Shown: piece by piece, positions 61,446 through 64,000 of the stretch
How the letters are laid out: each line of letters opens with the position of its first letter
Position numbering within the stretch: the first letter of the stretch is position 1
NCBI RefSeq assembly: GCF_900608595.1
Contig: NZ_UWYY01000010.1
Coordinates: 124,001 to 188,000, forward strand
Direction: 5' to 3'
DNA length: 64,000 bases
Source of the DNA: Promicromonospora panici
GTDB lineage: Bacteria; Actinomycetota; Actinomycetes; Actinomycetales; Cellulomonadaceae
The notes under the pieces: generated by a model
What the model saw: only the letters and a program-made list of their open reading frames with translations
Told to the model about the DNA's origin: nothing
Databases searched by the model: none
Made by a program: the position numbers and the translations under genes

Positions 61446-61490
61446 GCCGTGTTCGGCGCCGGGGCAGCTCCTCTCTCGAAGGAGTAACCG

Positions 61491-62882
61491 ATGAACGTCC
61501 CCGCACCGCACCACCGCCCGGCTGAAGCGCCGCACCATGCTGAGCCCGTCGAGGGGCACCGTCCCGAGCCGGCCGACGGGCGCCGTCCCGAGCCTGTCGA
61601 AGGGTCGGCCCTCGACCATCGCGAGCTCGGCCGCGAGATGCGGATCTTCGACTCGAGCCCGCTGGTCGGCCCCGGTCTGCCGCTGTGGCTGCCGGCGGGC
61701 GCCGCCGTCCGATACGAGCTGGAGCAGTACGCGCGCGAGGTCGCGCTGCGCACCGGCTGCGAGCCCGTGTACTCGCCGGTGCTCGGCAAGCGCTCGCTCT
61801 TCGAGCGGTCGGGCCACTGGGCCAAGTTCGCGGACGACATGTTCCCGCCCATGTCGCTCGGCTCCGGCCCGGACGGCGAGCCCGACGCCGACCCGCTCGT
61901 GCTGCGCCCCGCCAACTGCCCCCACCACGCGCAGATCTACGCGTCCGAGCCGCGCTCGTACCGCGACCTGCCCGTGCGCTACTCGGAGATCGGGTCGATG
62001 TTCCGCGCAGAGCGGTCCGGCGTTCTGTCGGGCCTGAGCCGCGTGCGGCAGATCAGCCTCGACGACGTGCACGTCTTCTGCCGCCCGGACCAGGTCGAGG
62101 CGGAGGTGCGCACCGCCCTGGTCGCGATCCTGGAGGTGCTCGAGACCCTGGGCATCGAGGTGTCGTACCTGCGCCTGTCGGGCCGGGACGACTCGGACAA
62201 GTGGCTGGGCGCGCCTGAGCAGTGGGCCGCGGCGGAGGAGGCTTTGCGCGCGGCGCTCGACGACGTCGCCGCCGGGCTGGACTGGCACGCGGAGCCGGGT
62301 GAGGCGGCGTTCTACGGGCCCAAGATCGACGTCCAGGTGCTCGACGCACGCGGCCATGAGGAGAGCGTGGCGACCGTGCAGATCGACTTCAACCAGCCGG
62401 AGCGGTTCGACCTGGCCTACGTGGCCGCCTCGGGCGAGCGGGAGCGGGTGGTCATGATCCACCGCGGCACCCTCGGGGCGATGGAGCGGATGGTCGCGTT
62501 CCTCCTGGAGCGGCACGGCGGACGTCTGCCGTTCTGGCTCGCGCCGGTGCAGGTGTGCCTCCTGCCGGTGTCGGGCCCTTCGACCGGCTCAGGAGGGCGC
62601 GACGAGCCGGGCGTCCAAGAGATCGACGAGCTGGCCGCCGACCTGCGCGGCCGTGGCCTGCGGGTGCGCGTGGAGCGGGACGGGTCGCTGGGCAACCGGA
62701 TCAGGCTGTCCCGGCAGCGGCGGGACGCCTTGCTCGGGGTGCTGGGCCCGCGCGAGGTCGAGGCGGGGGTGCTCGCCGTGACCGACCCGGCGTCGGGCGC
62801 GAAGGCCTCGGTGCCGCTCGCGGAGCTGGGCGACCGGCTCGCGGCGGCGGCGCGGAGCAGGGCGCGGCGGGTCGAGTTCTGA
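61491..62882 (+). CDS. thrS: Threonyl-tRNA synthetase, editing-domain-less form
   Basis: The product has 463 aa and lacks the N-terminal TGS and editing domains. Its class II core includes REMRIFDSSPLVGPGLPLWL and RPANCPHHAQIYASEPRSYR (Cys zinc ligand), GLSRVRQISLDDVHVFC (His), and MIHRGTLGAMERMVAFLLE (His). The C-terminal anticodon-binding domain follows a linker. The N-terminal extension is a 24-bp tandem repeat, and the linker STGSGGRDEPG contains a REP-like insert. It is probably a second, starvation-regulated ThrRS; the regular editing-competent copy should lie elsewhere. GAAGGAG precedes the ATG. Confidence 0.85.
   Translation: MNVPAPHHRPAEAPHHAEPVEGHRPEPADGRRPEPVEGSALDHRELGREMRIFDSSPLVGPGLPLWLPAGAAVRYELEQYAREVALRTGCEPVYSPVLGKRSLFERSGHWAKFADDMFPPMSLGSGPDGEPDADPLVLRPANCPHHAQIYASEPRSYRDLPVRYSEIGSMFRAERSGVLSGLSRVRQISLDDVHVFCRPDQVEAEVRTALVAILEVLETLGIEVSYLRLSGRDDSDKWLGAPEQWAAAEEALRAALDDVAAGLDWHAEPGEAAFYGPKIDVQVLDARGHEESVATVQIDFNQPERFDLAYVAASGERERVVMIHRGTLGAMERMVAFLLERHGGRLPFWLAPVQVCLLPVSGPSTGSGGRDEPGVQEIDELAADLRGRGLRVRVERDGSLGNRIRLSRQRRDALLGVLGPREVEAGVLAVTDPASGAKASVPLAELGDRLAAAARSRARRVEF
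61542..61607. repeat. Three 24-bp REP-like repeats in the thrS N-terminal extension
   Basis: Copies at 61542, 61566 and 61590 follow GAGCC(C/G/T)G(T/C)CGA(G/C/A)GGG, whose complement CCCTTCGACAGGCTC is a known actinobacterial repeat word. They encode EPVEG/EPADG/EPVEG. Confidence 0.7.
62576..62597. repeat. REP-like element in the thrS linker
   Basis: CCCTTCGACCGGCTCAGG followed by AGGG matches the CCCTTCGACAGGCTCAGGG word. It encodes PSTGSGG between the catalytic core and the anticodon-binding domain. Confidence 0.6.
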
Positions 62883-62885
62883 GCG

Positions 62886-62904
62886 GGTCTCGACAGGCTC
62901 GACC
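62886..62904. repeat. REP-like palindrome downstream of thrS
   Basis: GGTCTCGACAGGCTCGACC lies 3 nt after the thrS stop. It is nearly identical to the copy inside the kinase gene (50744-50762). It may serve in 3' end stability. Confidence 0.65.
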
Positions 62905-62948
62905 AGCGGTGGGGCGGGTCGGCCAGTTGTAGGGCGTGGGCGGTGGGG

Positions 62949-63653
62949 TCAGCTGACCCAGGTGCGGCGGTCGCGCGCCGCCAGGTGCACGATCTCGAGC
63001 TCGCGCTCGGTGAGCATCGGCCGGCGGCTCTCGAGCCACGGTACGAGCTCGTCGGTGGTCAGCACCTCGACGTCGTCGCGCGGCCCGACGACCCGCGGCT
63101 GGTCGGACCGGACGAACACGATCAGCGCCTGCACGGTGATCGGCACCCGGGTGGCCCGGCCCAGGATCTCCTGGGTGCGGCGGGCGGCGTCCCGGGCGGC
63201 GTCGGCGGTCACGTCCTGCGTGGGCCGGTACACGGTCTGGACGACGAAGACCCCGGCCGGCCCGATCACGACCTGGTCGAGCTCGAGGGCGCCGACCGGC
63301 GGCCCCGAGCCTGCCGTGGGGCGCTGTCCCGCGCGGGTCGCGGGGGCGGACCGGACCGACTGGATGACGCGCCACACGGGGCGCTGGGCCACGAGGTCCC
63401 ACAGCTCCCTGGCGGAGGCGCGCGCCCCGGCGATGCGGCGGCTGAGCGCGCGATGCTGCGGGTCGTACTGCCCGCGCAGCCGGCCACGCACCAGGGACGC
63501 GAAGTGCTTGCGCCGGTACGCGCGTCGCTGGGCGAGCAGGTGCATGGCGGGTCGGTTGTTGGTCAGGTCATCACCGCGGGCCAGTCGGCCGGTGCGGAGA
63601 TTCGGCAGTGCGTCGGCGACGGTGACGGGAACGCTCGGTGAGTCAGTGCCCAT
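62949..63653 (-). CDS. NERD-like domain protein with degenerate active site
   Basis: The 234-aa protein has an N-terminal basic part, and residues 125-190 read ALELDQVVIGPAGVFVVQTV, the NERD pattern DxVVVGPxGVFVVDTK. Here the D-x-K is Q-T-V, so the catalytic Lys is missing. PITVQALIVFVRSDQ and VEVLTTDELVPWLES continue the fold. The function is unknown, possibly DNA-binding without cleavage. It is convergent to thrS and divergent in spacing from the MFS gene. Confidence 0.7.
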   Translation of the reverse strand: MGTDSPSVPVTVADALPNLRTGRLARGDDLTNNRPAMHLLAQRRAYRRKHFASLVRGRLRGQYDPQHRALSRRIAGARASARELWDLVAQRPVWRVIQSVRSAPATRAGQRPTAGSGPPVGALELDQVVIGPAGVFVVQTVYRPTQDVTADAARDAARRTQEILGRATRVPITVQALIVFVRSDQPRVVGPRDDVEVLTTDELVPWLESRRPMLTERELEIVHLAARDRRTWVS

Positions 63654-63752
63654 GAGCGGACCGTACGTCGGACGACCAAGACCCGCGCGTTCTGGCGGTA
63701 AAGCAGGGCGAAGGGAGCGGTTTGTCGGATTTAGTGCCGGATATCGTGCCCA

Positions 63753-64000
63753 TCATCCGAGGTTCTGTGTCGCCGGGAACGCCCGGCGGGCCACCAGCAC
63801 CACGACCAGCGCCGCCACGACGAGCGCCGCGCCGGTGTACGGCACGGCGGCGAGACCGGCGCCGTCGAGCACGAGGGCCCCGAGCGCCGCGCCGCCGCCG
63901 ATCCCGATGTTGGCGGTGGAGTTGACGAGCGCCCCGACGAGGTCGGGCGAGGCACCGCGCGTGCGGATGGCCGCTGTCTGGAAGACGGCGGCAACCGCGC
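63753..64000 (-). CDS. MFS transporter, C-terminal part (5' end outside window)
   Basis: The last 82 codons read AAVFQTAAIRTRGASPDLVG, ALVNSTANIGIGGGAALGAL and LAAVPYTGAALVVAALVVVL, the C-terminal two helices of a 12-helix DHA1 family MFS exporter (N-x-x-x-N-I-G-I-G pattern). It stops at TGA 63753-63755. The partial length prevents naming a substrate. Confidence 0.75.
   Translation of the reverse strand, partial: AVAAVFQTAAIRTRGASPDLVGALVNSTANIGIGGGAALGALVLDGAGLAAVPYTGAALVVAALVVVLVARRAFPATQNLG

Overview
This is 64 kb of high-GC actinobacterial chromosome (Actinomycetota). The closest fit is Micrococcales, possibly Promicromonosporaceae or Cellulosimicrobium-like, but that placement is an inference from style only. 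The signs are strong GC3 bias, many GTG and TTG starts, Tat and lipobox secretion signals, secreted CBM13 esterases, a cassette of cysteine-free ribosomal proteins, and many XRE, TetR and LacI regulators. I found no rRNA, tRNA, CRISPR array, replication origin or intact insertion sequence.

Layout. 0-6.6 kb: a livKHMGF-type ABC importer, with a truncated secreted ThuA-like gene downstream and a divergent LacI regulator with a palindromic operator. 6.7-10.9 kb: a zinc-starvation island. An ATP-grasp ligase converges on six zinc-free ribosomal protein paralogs (bL28, uS14, bL36, bL31, bL33, bL32). A P-loop-less COG0523-like gene diverges from them across two Zur-box-like palindromes. 11-21.5 kb: two polymorphic-toxin cassettes in inverted orientation. 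Their N-terminal 320 residues are nearly identical (T7SS-type signal, coiled coil, hydrophobic hairpin), followed by a HINT autoprotease and different toxins. Toxin 1 ends in a colicin E9-type DNase with an Im9-like immunity gene. Toxin 2 ends in a different module with an unrelated immunity gene and a broken orphan immunity-like gene. Housekeeping genes (NUDIX, DUF4291, deaminase-ASCH, DUF998, TetR, aldo/keto reductase) lie between them.

21.5-30.9 kb: ArsR-SRPBCC-VOC operon, TetR-regulated azoreductase, two secreted CBM13-SGNH esterases, DUF1062, a GNAT fragment, a protease-inhibitor-like secreted protein, a TIR-like membrane protein and a 46-aa Leu-Trp repeat peptide. 30.9-48 kb: a mosaic, partly AT-richer accessory region that looks like a defence island. 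It holds an XRE-TPR regulator with a DUF218 gene, a MazG-like pyrophosphohydrolase, a nuclease-DUF2075 helicase flanked by imperfect repeats, a DUF4365-like gene paired with an unknown gene, McrBC, and a STAND NTPase paired with an unknown gene.

48-64 kb: mostly core functions. They include a G5/excalibur surface protein, a two-component system, DedA, and a TetR-controlled biotin-uptake operon (bioY, acyl-CoA ligase, thiolase, bioM, bioN, CHY zinc finger, serine hydrolase). Next come a gene pair sharing an amyloid-like motif, a zinc metallopeptidase and an editing-domain-less threonyl-tRNA synthetase. That synthetase sits behind a 16-codon leader with three consecutive Thr codons and a terminator hairpin, which looks like an attenuator. 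The window ends in a NERD-like gene and a partial MFS transporter.

The points most worth following up are the colicin-type DNase inside a T7SS/HINT toxin, the Thr attenuator, the shared amyloid-like motif pair, and the two unknown pairs in the defence region.
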